6,072 nucleotides of DNA from Pelobacter sp. UBA6812 (GTDB lineage: Bacteria > Desulfobacterota > Desulfuromonadia > Desulfuromonadales > Syntrophotaleaceae), in assembly GCA_002452265.1 (NCBI GenBank), contig DKEW01000087.1, positions 41,541 through 47,612 on the forward strand. The letters run 5' to 3'. The notes below the pieces were generated by a model. The model saw only the letters and a list, made by a program, of their open reading frames with translations. It had not been told where the DNA came from and searched no databases. Shown in pieces: positions 1-5,906 of this stretch. Positions within the stretch are counted from its first letter, which is position 1, and each line of letters opens with the position of its first letter. The translations under genes were made by a program, and so were the position numbers.

Positions 1-176
1 TGATCGTTGTTGCGATCATCGGCATCCTGGCGGCCATAGCCATTCCTCAGTTTGCTGCTTATCGGCAGAAGGCTTATAACAGCGCTGCAACCAGCGATCT
101 GAAGAATCTGAAGGCCGGCATGGAAGCCTACCAGGCAGATAACCAAGAATACCCTGCTTTCCTCGGAACCTTTTAA
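1..176 (+). CDS. pilA: Short type IV pilin PilA (PilA-N type), 3' part; 5' end outside window
   Basis: This is the major pilin subunit, or pilin N-domain, of a type IV pilus-like filament. The reading frame begins at base 3 and runs 57 codons to TAA at 174-176. It starts inside the hydrophobic alpha-1 helix with IVVAIIGILAAIAIPQF, the classic type IVa pilin core. The prepilin leader, cleavage site, Phe1 and Glu5 are off the left edge. If the first visible Ile is mature residue 8, as in Geobacter PilA, the mature protein would be about 64 residues. That is far below the roughly 150 of ordinary pilins and typical of the Geobacter short pilin. Residues matching that protein are F24, Y27, R28, K30, Y32, D39, K44, E48, D53 and Y57; extra aromatics are Y50, F60 and F64. 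It lacks the beta-rich globular head, which the next gene probably supplies. The identification is firm; the numbering is inferred. Confidence 0.93.
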   Translation, partial: IVVAIIGILAAIAIPQFAAYRQKAYNSAATSDLKNLKAGMEAYQADNQEYPAFLGTF

Positions 177-180
177 ACCT

Positions 181-194
181 GACTAGATTTAGTC
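181..194 (+). other. Small inverted repeat between the two pilin genes
   Basis: GACTA at 181-185 pairs with TAGTC at 190-194 around a 4-nt loop, just 4 nt after the pilin stop and just before the Shine-Dalgarno sequence of the next gene. A 5-bp stem is weak and has no T-tract, so it is not a terminator. It could mark a processing or stabilising site that sets different mRNA levels for the two pilin parts, but chance is also possible. Confidence 0.25.
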
Positions 195-198
195 TGAA

Positions 199-204
199 AA
201 GGAG
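199..204 (+). promoter_or_regulatory. Strong ribosome binding site of the PilA-C-like gene
   Basis: AAGGAG lies 7 nt before the ATG at 212. This fixes the start and indicates efficient translation, as expected for a protein made in amounts comparable to the pilin. Confidence 0.85.
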
Positions 205-211
205 TGTTTTT

Positions 212-595
212 ATGAAAAAGATTCTTGTTTTGACGGCGGCTCTTGTATTTTCTGCATCAAGCTGCTTTGCTATCGCTTCTGGTGCCACTGGCACTATGCT
301 GCTTGATGGTACCGACGAGGGTATGGCTCTGCACGGTGACCCTACCGCGGCCACTGCCACTACCGCGCTGATTGGAAAGATGTCCACTGGTGTGGGTGTG
401 GGTTGGATTACTGAAACTGGTGGCTATACCTTGGTCACTCAGCACAAAAGTGGAACCAAGGCCTACGGTACTTCTTACGATAGCACCTCAATGTTTCAGA
501 CCGTCTCGGATAGCACACCCGGTACACCGATTCTTGCTGTGCCGACGGCTACCGATACTAGCGATTTCACTGGTACCGACTGGAAGTCTATGTAA
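212..595 (+). CDS. PilA-C / Spc-like secreted pilin partner protein
   Basis: This 127-residue secreted protein is placed directly after the short pilin, 35 bp downstream and ahead of a strong terminator, so the two probably share a transcript. In Geobacter sulfurreducens the gene in this place encodes Spc/PilA-C, which stabilises PilA and forms the globular part of a two-chain pilin. Residues 1-20 form a signal peptide (MKK, hydrophobic stretch, CFA), with cleavage likely after Ala20 or Ala22. The mature part is acidic, without a membrane helix, and very rich in Thr and Ser: 33 of about 107 residues by my count. The block GTKAYGTSYDSTSMF (81-95) and the GKMSTGVGVGW segment (55-65) look like the conserved core of that family. 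Cys18 is in the signal sequence, but ASSC is not a normal lipobox. The role rests on position and resemblance from memory, not on an alignment. Confidence 0.82.
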   Translation: MKKILVLTAALVFSASSCFAIASGATGTMLLDGTDEGMALHGDPTAATATTALIGKMSTGVGVGWITETGGYTLVTQHKSGTKAYGTSYDSTSMFQTVSDSTPGTPILAVPTATDTSDFTGTDWKSM

Positions 596-619
596 GTCCT
601 TTTGCCTAATTTTTAAAAC

Positions 620-650
620 AACGGGATGTTTCGACATCCCGTTTTTTTTT
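620..650 (+). terminator. Rho-independent terminator with UUCG loop after the pilin pair
   Basis: A perfect 10-bp stem (620-629 paired with 634-643, core ACGGGATGT/ACATCCCGT) closes a TTCG tetraloop at 630-633. A run of nine T follows at 642-650. UUCG loops are unusually stable, so this should end most pilin transcripts. The next gene begins only 20 bp later. Confidence 0.95.
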
Positions 651-664
651 CAAGAAAGTTGCTT

Positions 665-670
665 GGTGGA
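665..670 (+). promoter_or_regulatory. Poorly spaced purine-rich stretch before the permease start
   Basis: GGTGGA directly touches the ATG at 671, which is too close for a good Shine-Dalgarno sequence. No better site precedes the alternative in-frame starts TTG 659 or ATG 692. An ATG at 626 is also in frame but lies inside the terminator stem. The start at 671 is therefore the best choice but not certain, and translation is expected to be weak. Confidence 0.35.
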
Positions 671-1459
671 ATGACAATCGTTACCGTTACTATGAAAGGC
701 CTCTTGCGGGACCGAGTGTTGCAGGGGATTTTAGTGGCAGCCTTAGTCTTTTTGGCAATACCGGCGGTGAGCACCTTGTCAATGCGGCAGGTGACGGAAC
801 TGTCGCTGACCCTGTCGTTATCTCTGGTCTCTTTCATCCTGCTGTTGTTGGCGATCTTCCTTGGCGGGGTTTCCCTGTGGCGAGACGTGGAACGGCGCTA
901 TACGCACAGTGTTCTGTCCTTCCCCCGAAGTCGGACCTGCTACCTGTTGGAGCGCTTTTCCGGAATTGCTCTTTTTTTGCTTGGGGTAGCAGTCCTCTTG
1001 GGCCTGCTCACTGTTGCTGTTGTCCTGTTTGTCTCCCACACTTATCCCCCGGATCGACCTGTCTCCTGGATTGCAGTGGTGGTTGCTCTCGGGTTCGATG
1101 CCTTCAAGTGCCTTCTTCTGGTTGCCTTTGCGGTGCTCTTTTCCTCGGTTAGCACCTCCTTTTTCCTGCCGATTTTCGGTACCATAGCCGTTTATCTGGT
1201 AGGGGGTGCGAGTCAGCAGGCTTACGATTATGTCCTCTCGCCGGCCGGTCGGTCCCTGTCACCTTTGGCGCAAGGACTCGCTAAGGTATTGTATTACATC
1301 CTGCCCAATCTGTCCGCCTTTGACCTTAAAGTCAATGCGATCTACGCCTTGCCACTTGATTTCCACGCTTTAGCGCTGACACTCGGTTACGGTATTCTCT
1401 ATATGGCTTTTGTGCTGATCGCCGCCGCAGCCGTCTACTCTCGACGGCAACTTGGATAA
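671..1459 (+). CDS. ABC-2 type transporter permease subunit
   Basis: This is an integral inner-membrane protein of 262 residues, probably the permease partner of the ATPase encoded at 2367-3302. About six membrane helices can be read, near residues 17-35, 50-69, 97-121, 137-158, 163-179 and 236-256. Between the second and third lies VERRYTHSVLSFPRSRTCYL (73-92). It resembles the cytoplasmic stretch in ABC-2 permeases (E, then a turn, then LS-P-SR) that contacts the ATPase. Length and topology fit the half-size permeases that work with a separate ATPase as a 2+2 complex. The substrate cannot be told from the sequence; the neighbouring GT-C and prenyl-phosphate enzymes make a lipid-linked sugar or a surface component plausible. 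The gene follows a terminator closely and has a weak ribosome site. It starts a run of five tightly spaced genes. Confidence 0.8.
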   Translation: MTIVTVTMKGLLRDRVLQGILVAALVFLAIPAVSTLSMRQVTELSLTLSLSLVSFILLLLAIFLGGVSLWRDVERRYTHSVLSFPRSRTCYLLERFSGIALFLLGVAVLLGLLTVAVVLFVSHTYPPDRPVSWIAVVVALGFDAFKCLLLVAFAVLFSSVSTSFFLPIFGTIAVYLVGGASQQAYDYVLSPAGRSLSPLAQGLAKVLYYILPNLSAFDLKVNAIYALPLDFHALALTLGYGILYMAFVLIAAAAVYSRRQLG

Positions 1460-1466
1460 ATAGATC

Positions 1467-2363
1467 ATGAAGCGCTACGTTGTCTACGGCCTCTGTGTGC
1501 TGGCTGCCTATCTGGTTATTCTCGGTCCTTTTACCCGGTCCATGGCGCAAAAGCCCTATGCTGTAAGACTCGGCATGGTTCCGCACCCCAAGGTGCTCCA
1601 GGTACTTTTTCCTGATTATCAAGAACTCCTCGGTGCCAATATCCTTGGCCGGATCTTCCTTTATTATGGAACGCTGACTGATGAGGTGGATAATCCTGGG
1701 AAGGTGCACCTTGCTGCTGACTATCCAGCCATGTCCCGGGCTGTTCACACCGCTTTGCGTCTTGACCCCTACAATATGGATGGCTATTATTTTGGCCAGT
1801 CGATTTTGGTCTGGGATGTCGGTCAGTACAAACTTGCAACAGAGTTGTTGGAATACGGTATGAAATATCGGACCTGGGATTGGCAATTGCCTTTCTTTGC
1901 AGCCTTCAACGAAGCCTATTTCCTGAAGGATCGTGCTGCAGCGGCCCGGCTGTACATGCGTGCCGGAGAACTGTCTGGGGCGACACTTTTTAAATCGCTG
2001 GCCGGTCGGTACTTACAGGAAGTGGGTGAAACCCGCATGGCCATCGACTATTTGCGGACTATTGAGAAGGATGCCCGGACCCCTGCACTCAAGCAGGTTC
2101 TCCGGGTCAGAATCGAAACTTTTAAAGCTGTGTTGGCTGTCGAGCAGGCCCGTGATCGCTATGCTGAGGATAGGCATCGGCTGCCTGATAGTATCGATGA
2201 TCTGCTGAATACTGGCTACCTTGTGACCAAGCCGATTGACTTGTACGGTGGTGAGTTTTACCTTGATGACAACGGAAAGGTTTGCACCACCAGCAAATTT
2301 GCTTTTGCCACGTCACGCCGGTCTGCCATCGATGACTCCCCGGCAGCATCTTCTGATAAGTGA
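1467..2363 (+). CDS. Membrane-anchored TPR-like protein with pseudopilin-like C-terminal tail
   Basis: This 298-residue protein cannot be named. Residues 4-24 form a single hydrophobic anchor or uncleaved signal, so most of it should face the periplasm. Residues about 86-200 read as helical TPR-like repeats (AVHTALRLDPYNMDGYYFGQ, then ATELLEYGMKYRTWDWQLPF, then AARLYMRAGELSGATLF). Residues about 226-278 change character: a helix EQARDRYAEDRHRLP, then SIDDLLNTGYL, IDLYGGEFYLDDNGKVCTTSK. This follows the order seen in the soluble domain of major pseudopilins (helix, xYP or RLP, LL-GYL, P-D-YGG-FY, DG). The gene sits between permease and ATPase, 7 bp after the first and 3 bp before the second, so it is probably an accessory subunit of that transporter or of the pilus system. 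The tail resemblance is my reading from pattern, not an alignment. Confidence 0.6.
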   Translation: MKRYVVYGLCVLAAYLVILGPFTRSMAQKPYAVRLGMVPHPKVLQVLFPDYQELLGANILGRIFLYYGTLTDEVDNPGKVHLAADYPAMSRAVHTALRLDPYNMDGYYFGQSILVWDVGQYKLATELLEYGMKYRTWDWQLPFFAAFNEAYFLKDRAAAARLYMRAGELSGATLFKSLAGRYLQEVGETRMAIDYLRTIEKDARTPALKQVLRVRIETFKAVLAVEQARDRYAEDRHRLPDSIDDLLNTGYLVTKPIDLYGGEFYLDDNGKVCTTSKFAFATSRRSAIDDSPAASSDK

Positions 2364-2366
2364 GAG

Positions 2367-3302
2367 ATGAGCATGACTACAGCACCGATCAGCATATCCC
2401 AACTGCAAAAGAGCTACCGTGGTAAGCGTGGCAAAAAGGTCGAAGCGTTGCGCAACCTGTCCATCACTCTCGTCCCTGGTGAAGTTTTTGGCTTTCTTGG
2501 CCCCAACGGCGCTGGCAAAAGTACCACCATCAAGATATTGATGGGACTGATCCGTGCGAGTGCCGGAGAGGCGCGCATTTTTGGAATTTCATCTGCCGAT
2601 CCAGCAGCTCGCCGCAGAGTCGGTTTCTTGCCAGAAAACCCGGCCTTCTATGACTTTTTGACTGCCCGTGAATACCTTCATTTCGTCGGAGAGTCCTTTG
2701 CCATGTCATCGGCAGCCATTCAAGCAGAGAGTGAACGGGTGCTCAAGTTGCTCGATCTGAGTAGTGCTGCGGGACGACCGATACGTGGCTACAGCAAGGG
2801 CATGGTCCAACGTCTCGGCATTGCCCAGACGCTTCTGCACGATCCTGATCTTTATATTTTAGATGAGCCGATGAGCGGACTCGACCCTATTGGTCGGGCC
2901 CTTGTGAAAGATATCATTCTCGACCTTAAAAAGGCGGGAAAAACCGTTTTTTTCAGTACCCATGTAACAGCTGACGCCGAACGGGTCTGCGATCGTATTG
3001 GTGTGATTGTTGATGGTGTCTTTCAGGAAGAAAGAGTGGTCGGGGAACTTTTGCGCGAAGGGATCGATGGCTATTTCTGCCGGGTACGCGGGCTGGCTGC
3101 TGGAATCCTGCAGTCTTTCGGGGGCGTCACCTGCGGTGACGGTATCTGCGAACTATTTGTGCCAAGGGATGGGTACGATTCCTTTGCCTCCGAATTGCTG
3201 AAAAATGGCGGTTCGTTCGATCTGATCGAACCGCGTCGCCGGGACGTTGAGGAGTACTTCCTGGCTCTGGTTCGGGCCAAAGGAGAAATCCGATGCGCCT
3301 GA
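2367..3302 (+). CDS. ABC transporter ATP-binding protein (ABC-2 / drug- and polymer-export type)
   Basis: This is the cytoplasmic ATPase that should power the permease encoded two genes upstream. All catalytic motifs are present in its 311 residues: Walker A GPNGAGKST (45-53), a Q-loop position with Glu instead of Gln (LPEN, 88-91), signature YSKGMVQRL (142-150), Walker B LYILDEP (162-168), D-loop SGLD (170-173) and H-loop His199. Glu in the Q-loop is common in this subgroup and does not imply loss of activity. A C-terminal extension of about 85 residues follows the nucleotide-binding domain, as in many ABC-2 ATPases. ATG 2373 is an equally good start, since GAGAG at 2362-2366 lies 6 nt before it. 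The gene ends with a 10-bp overlap into the GT-C gene, which points to co-translation. The substrate is unknown. Confidence 0.95.
   Translation: MSMTTAPISISQLQKSYRGKRGKKVEALRNLSITLVPGEVFGFLGPNGAGKSTTIKILMGLIRASAGEARIFGISSADPAARRRVGFLPENPAFYDFLTAREYLHFVGESFAMSSAAIQAESERVLKLLDLSSAAGRPIRGYSKGMVQRLGIAQTLLHDPDLYILDEPMSGLDPIGRALVKDIILDLKKAGKTVFFSTHVTADAERVCDRIGVIVDGVFQEERVVGELLREGIDGYFCRVRGLAAGILQSFGGVTCGDGICELFVPRDGYDSFASELLKNGGSFDLIEPRRRDVEEYFLALVRAKGEIRCA
3208..3234 (+). repeat. Nested inverted repeats near the 3' end of the ATPase gene
   Basis: GCGGTTCG (3208-3215) pairs with CGAACCGC (3227-3234) as an 8-bp stem. The inner TTCGATC (3216-3222) pairs with GATCGAA (3224-3230), so the two folds exclude each other. 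The structure lies about 45 nt before the ribosome site of the GT-C gene. It may be chance in coding sequence or an mRNA processing or stability element. Confidence 0.3.
3279..3285 (+). promoter_or_regulatory. Strong ribosome binding site of the GT-C gene, inside the ATPase gene
   Basis: AAAGGAG precedes the ATG at 3293 by 7 nt and supports that start, even though it overlaps the end of the upstream gene by 10 bp. Confidence 0.85.
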
Positions 3303-5023
3303 AGATCTGGCATTGTCTGTCATTGCTGGCTCTGGCTGTTCTGGTTGCTTATTATCCAAGTCTATCCGCCGGCTACAATTCCATCGATGACCTGAAGATG
3401 ATCAGCGGTATCGACCAGTCGGGGCCCCTCAATTTGCTGCGACTTTTCGTGCGCAGCCATTCTTATTATTATAGGCCAATCACCATTCTCAGTTACACCC
3501 TTGACCGGGACCTGTGGGGTTCGCTCCCTTCCTTCATGCATTTGGAGAACGTCCTGCTGCACCTGACCTGCGTTTGGCTGGTCTTTGCAATCACCAAACG
3601 TTTACTCCCTCTGTGGGGTATCAAGGGGCAGGGGGCAGCCCTGCTTGCCGCACTCTTTTTCGCTTTGCATCCTCTTGCTACCGAATCAGTTAGCTGGATT
3701 AGTGGGCGGACCGATCCTTTGATGGCTGTTTTTTTGTTGCTGGCCGTGTGGCTGACTTTGTTCGCCCTATCATCGAGAAGGCCCTTGGTAGGCCTGTCTG
3801 GTGGTGCTGCACTGTTTCTGGCATGTCTGGCCAAGGAAGTGGCTGTTTTTATTTTACCCGGCCTGCTCTGGCTGATCGTGGTCTATCCGGGGGCATGCTC
3901 TTGGCCCTGTCGACTGCGTGGGCGTTGTTGGACGCTGCTCATGCCGACGATGGCGGTGATAGGCTACTTTGCCTTGCGGCACCTGGCCATCGTCCGGGAC
4001 AGTGGCATCAGTACCGCTCTCAAGGGCGTGACCGGCGGTGGGTATGACCTGTTAAATAAGATTCGAATTGCCTTCAAGGTGTATGGTTTCTATTTCAAGA
4101 AGCTGCTGGTTCCCTGGCCGCTTAATTTTGGCATTATCGAGATTTCGGGATTGTATGTGCTTGTTGGGATAATCCTGGCTGTACTGCTTCTTTATCTGCT
4201 CCGGCGCGCTGATGTTGCTGGGGCCTTTGGGCTGATGTCTTTTTGTGTGCTCTCTCCGGCGCTATTGGTTGTCTTTGGCAACATGACGTGGACGCCTCTA
4301 GCCGAGCGTTACCTCTACACATCCATCGCTTTATCTGCACCACTGATTGCCTTCCTGTTTCTGCGTCTGCGAAGGCTTGTCGTTGTCCCGACTCGGCGCC
4401 GATTGGATGTGGTCCTTGCGGCACTGCTGTTGGTTTTCTTCGCTACAACATTGCACCGGGCCTGGATCTGGCAGGATAATCTTCGGCTTTATCAGGATAC
4501 TGTGGCTAAGAGTCCTTATTTAGCCGCGGCCAAAACCGAGCTGGCATCAGCCTTGCTGCGAAGGGACAGGGTGGCCGAAGCTGAGGAGATTTTGGTGGGG
4601 ATGCAGGATGTAAGTAGTGCTCCGGATTATATTAACGATGATATGAACCTTGCCGGCCGTATGCTCACCAAAGGGGATGTTGAGGGGGCACGTGCCATTC
4701 TTCTGCCGCTGCTCAGAGTTAACCCAAAAAAATATTACGATCTGCTGCAAGCGCTGTTGAGGATCAATGATCAACGTATCGGCCGCGCTGATACCGCCGA
4801 ATTGCGCTTGTCCATCCAGCAGGAAAGTTTGGCTTGGCTGGAGGAGCAGTGCCGTCTGAGGCCCAGTGCGTTTACCATCTACCGGATCGCTAAAATGCAG
4901 CTGAGCATGGGAGATGAGAAATCCGCTCTTGCGTCCTTCCGTGCCGCCTTGGCTAAAGCCCCCGCCGATGCACATTATCGTGGGGCAGCGGAGACATATA
5001 TCGAGCGATTGGAGGGCTTGTGA
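3293..5023 (+). CDS. GT-C fold, TMTC-like membrane glycosyltransferase with C-terminal TPR region
   Basis: This is probably an inner-membrane enzyme that transfers a sugar from a polyprenyl-phosphate donor to an acceptor on the periplasmic side. The protein has 576 residues. About eleven hydrophobic helices span residues 5-386, and a soluble helical repeat region runs from about 395 to 576. Hallmarks seen in order are: an early Asp pair in NSIDDLKMI (29-37), where GT-C enzymes carry their catalytic acid; YYRPITILSYTLDRDLWG (59-76); H83 and LLH (88-90); HPLATESVSWISGRTD (126-141), matching the HP-TE-V-WI-GR-D block of TMTC/DUF1736 proteins; AKEVAVFILP (180-189); LAERYLYTS (336-344); and RAWIWQDNLRLYQDTVAKSP (389-408), leading into TPR-like repeats. 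TMTC proteins are O-mannosyltransferases, but the sugar here is unknown. The stop overlaps the prenyl-phosphate enzyme gene by 4 bp, suggesting that gene makes its donor. Activity is inferred. Confidence 0.78.
   Translation: MRLKIWHCLSLLALAVLVAYYPSLSAGYNSIDDLKMISGIDQSGPLNLLRLFVRSHSYYYRPITILSYTLDRDLWGSLPSFMHLENVLLHLTCVWLVFAITKRLLPLWGIKGQGAALLAALFFALHPLATESVSWISGRTDPLMAVFLLLAVWLTLFALSSRRPLVGLSGGAALFLACLAKEVAVFILPGLLWLIVVYPGACSWPCRLRGRCWTLLMPTMAVIGYFALRHLAIVRDSGISTALKGVTGGGYDLLNKIRIAFKVYGFYFKKLLVPWPLNFGIIEISGLYVLVGIILAVLLLYLLRRADVAGAFGLMSFCVLSPALLVVFGNMTWTPLAERYLYTSIALSAPLIAFLFLRLRRLVVVPTRRRLDVVLAALLLVFFATTLHRAWIWQDNLRLYQDTVAKSPYLAAAKTELASALLRRDRVAEAEEILVGMQDVSSAPDYINDDMNLAGRMLTKGDVEGARAILLPLLRVNPKKYYDLLQALLRINDQRIGRADTAELRLSIQQESLAWLEEQCRLRPSAFTIYRIAKMQLSMGDEKSALASFRAALAKAPADAHYRGAAETYIERLEGL
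5011..5015 (+). promoter_or_regulatory. Ribosome binding site supporting a GTG start
   Basis: GGAGG lies 4 nt before GTG 5020, inside the last codons of the GT-C gene. It supports the GTG start and a GTGA stop-start overlap, a usual sign of translational coupling. Confidence 0.75.
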
Positions 5024-5871
5024 AAATAAAAGGCCTGATTGCTCTTCTGCGTCCGCATCAGTGGATTAAAAACCTGATGTTGTTTTTCCCTCCGTTTTTG
5101 GGTGGGATGCTGCATAATCTGCAGAGTTTGAGCGTTGGTTTTATTCCATGCTTTTCGTTCTGTCTGGCTTCCAGTGCTAGTTATGTTTTGAATGACCTGA
5201 TTGATGCGGAGCGGGACGCCATGCATCCGCAAAAGAGGTCTCGGCCTATTCCAGTTGGATCGATTATGCCTACCATTGCCGTCCTTCTCAGTGTTGTTCT
5301 GGCCGGCGGCGCGTTATTACTTGCCTGGCAAACTTCTCTAGTATTTTTTGGCATCCTCTCTTTGTATCTTGGAAATGCGCTGCTTTATACACTGAAACTT
5401 AAAAATCTTCCTCTTTTCGACCTGTTTTCCATTTCAGCTGGTTTTCTGCTTAGGTTGATTGCCGGTGGTGAGGCATTCGGTGTTTTTGTTTCTGACTGGC
5501 TGTTTCTAAGTGTTTTCCTCTTGTCCCTGTTTCTCAGTACAGGCAAACGTCTTGGTGAAAAGATTTCTTTAGGGGATTCGGCCGGTGATCACCGGCAAAG
5601 CCTTGATTCCTACTCTGAAATCTATCTCCAGGGTGCAATGTTCATGACCGGGGCGGTGGTACTGGTGACCTATACCATGTACGTCATCTCTCGAAACACT
5701 CTGATATATACCGTCCCCTTGTGCGCTTTTGGTTTGATGCGGTATGTTCTTAGGATTGAATCTGGGAAAAGCGGTGATCCCACCGAATCGCTGCTTCGGG
5801 ATGGTCCGCTTTTTACTGTTAGTCTCCTGTGGGTATTGATTGTGGGATGGGGGCTTTACGGGGTGGAATGA
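5020..5871 (+). CDS. UbiA-family decaprenyl-phosphate phosphoribosyltransferase (DPPR synthase) homologue
   Basis: This polytopic membrane enzyme would transfer 5-phosphoribose from PRPP to a polyprenyl phosphate. That is the first committed step toward prenyl-phosphate pentose donors such as decaprenyl-phosphoryl-arabinose in mycobacteria. Features in its 283 residues are: LRPHQWIKNLMLFFP (10-24); the metal/diphosphate motif NDLIDAERD (58-66) followed by HPQKRSRPIPVG (69-80); the second motif YTLKLKNLPLFD (123-134); GFLLRLIAGG (141-150); GKRLGEKISLGDSAGDHRQSLDSYSEIYL (175-203); and GDPTESLLRDGPLF (252-265). The last two blocks match the mycobacterial enzyme Rv3806c from memory and set it apart from quinone or haem prenyltransferases. 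Length is normal. It overlaps the GT-C gene by 4 bp, making a donor-synthesis and transfer pair likely. Later pathway enzymes (phosphatase, DprE1/DprE2-like epimerase) are not in the window, so the final sugar could be ribose or arabinose. Confidence 0.9.
   Translation: MKIKGLIALLRPHQWIKNLMLFFPPFLGGMLHNLQSLSVGFIPCFSFCLASSASYVLNDLIDAERDAMHPQKRSRPIPVGSIMPTIAVLLSVVLAGGALLLAWQTSLVFFGILSLYLGNALLYTLKLKNLPLFDLFSISAGFLLRLIAGGEAFGVFVSDWLFLSVFLLSLFLSTGKRLGEKISLGDSAGDHRQSLDSYSEIYLQGAMFMTGAVVLVTYTMYVISRNTLIYTVPLCAFGLMRYVLRIESGKSGDPTESLLRDGPLFTVSLLWVLIVGWGLYGVE
5581..5596. repeat. Perfect 16-bp palindrome inside the DPPR synthase gene
   Basis: GCCGGTGATCACCGGC reads the same on both strands and does not extend further. 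It encodes the loop around residues 188-193. There is no second copy in the window, and it may be chance. Confidence 0.3.
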
Positions 5872-5906
5872 TAAAATTAGTTATAGTTCATAGAAAAATT
5901 TCTTAA
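5868..5906 (+). pseudogene. Aborted 12-codon frame at the operon's next start position
   Basis: ATG 5868 overlaps the DPPR synthase stop as ATGA and has GGGGTGG (5860-5866) just before it, like the coupled junction upstream at 5020. The frame reads MIKLVIVHRKIS and then stops at 5904-5906, in AT-rich DNA unlike the operon. The most economical reading is that a sixth operon gene began here and was lost through rearrangement linked to the adjacent insertion-sequence remnant. A chance ATG at the stop is possible. Confidence 0.35.

Larger units (their letters stand above)
671..5871 (+). other. Probable five-gene operon: permease, TPR protein, ATPase, GT-C, DPPR synthase
   Basis: Five genes on one strand have junctions of +7, +3, -10 and -4 bp, and no terminator-like hairpin with a T-tract lies between them. 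Strong ribosome sites are embedded in upstream genes at 3279-3285 and 5011-5015. This spacing predicts one transcript and coupled translation. No clear promoter was found in the 20 bp between the pilin terminator and the first start, so transcription must come through the terminator or from a promoter inside or near the end of the PilA-C-like gene. Confidence 0.75.

Noticed and set aside
254..271. PilA-C-like protein as a lipoprotein with Cys18
   Set aside because: The sequence before Cys18 (ASS) lacks the Leu and small-residue pattern of a lipobox, while an ordinary cleavage site CFA follows.
626..670. Upstream extension of the permease from ATG 626
   Set aside because: This ATG sits inside the terminator stem, the extra residues have no family resemblance, and there is no ribosome site before it.
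1332..1886. 184-codon open frame on the minus strand
   Set aside because: It overlaps two well-supported + strand genes, has no ribosome site or recognisable domain, and is a shadow of their codon use.
2628..2639. Glu in place of Gln in the ABC Q-loop as a defect
   Set aside because: LPEN-type Q-loops with Glu are common in this ABC-2 ATPase subgroup, and all other catalytic residues are intact.
2929..2953. Terminator-like GC stretch followed by seven T in the ATPase gene
   Set aside because: The possible stem is only about 3 bp and lies within a conserved coding region, between Walker B and the H-loop.
4547..4975. 142-codon open frame on the minus strand
   Set aside because: It lies wholly inside the TPR region of the GT-C gene, with no domain resemblance or start signal.
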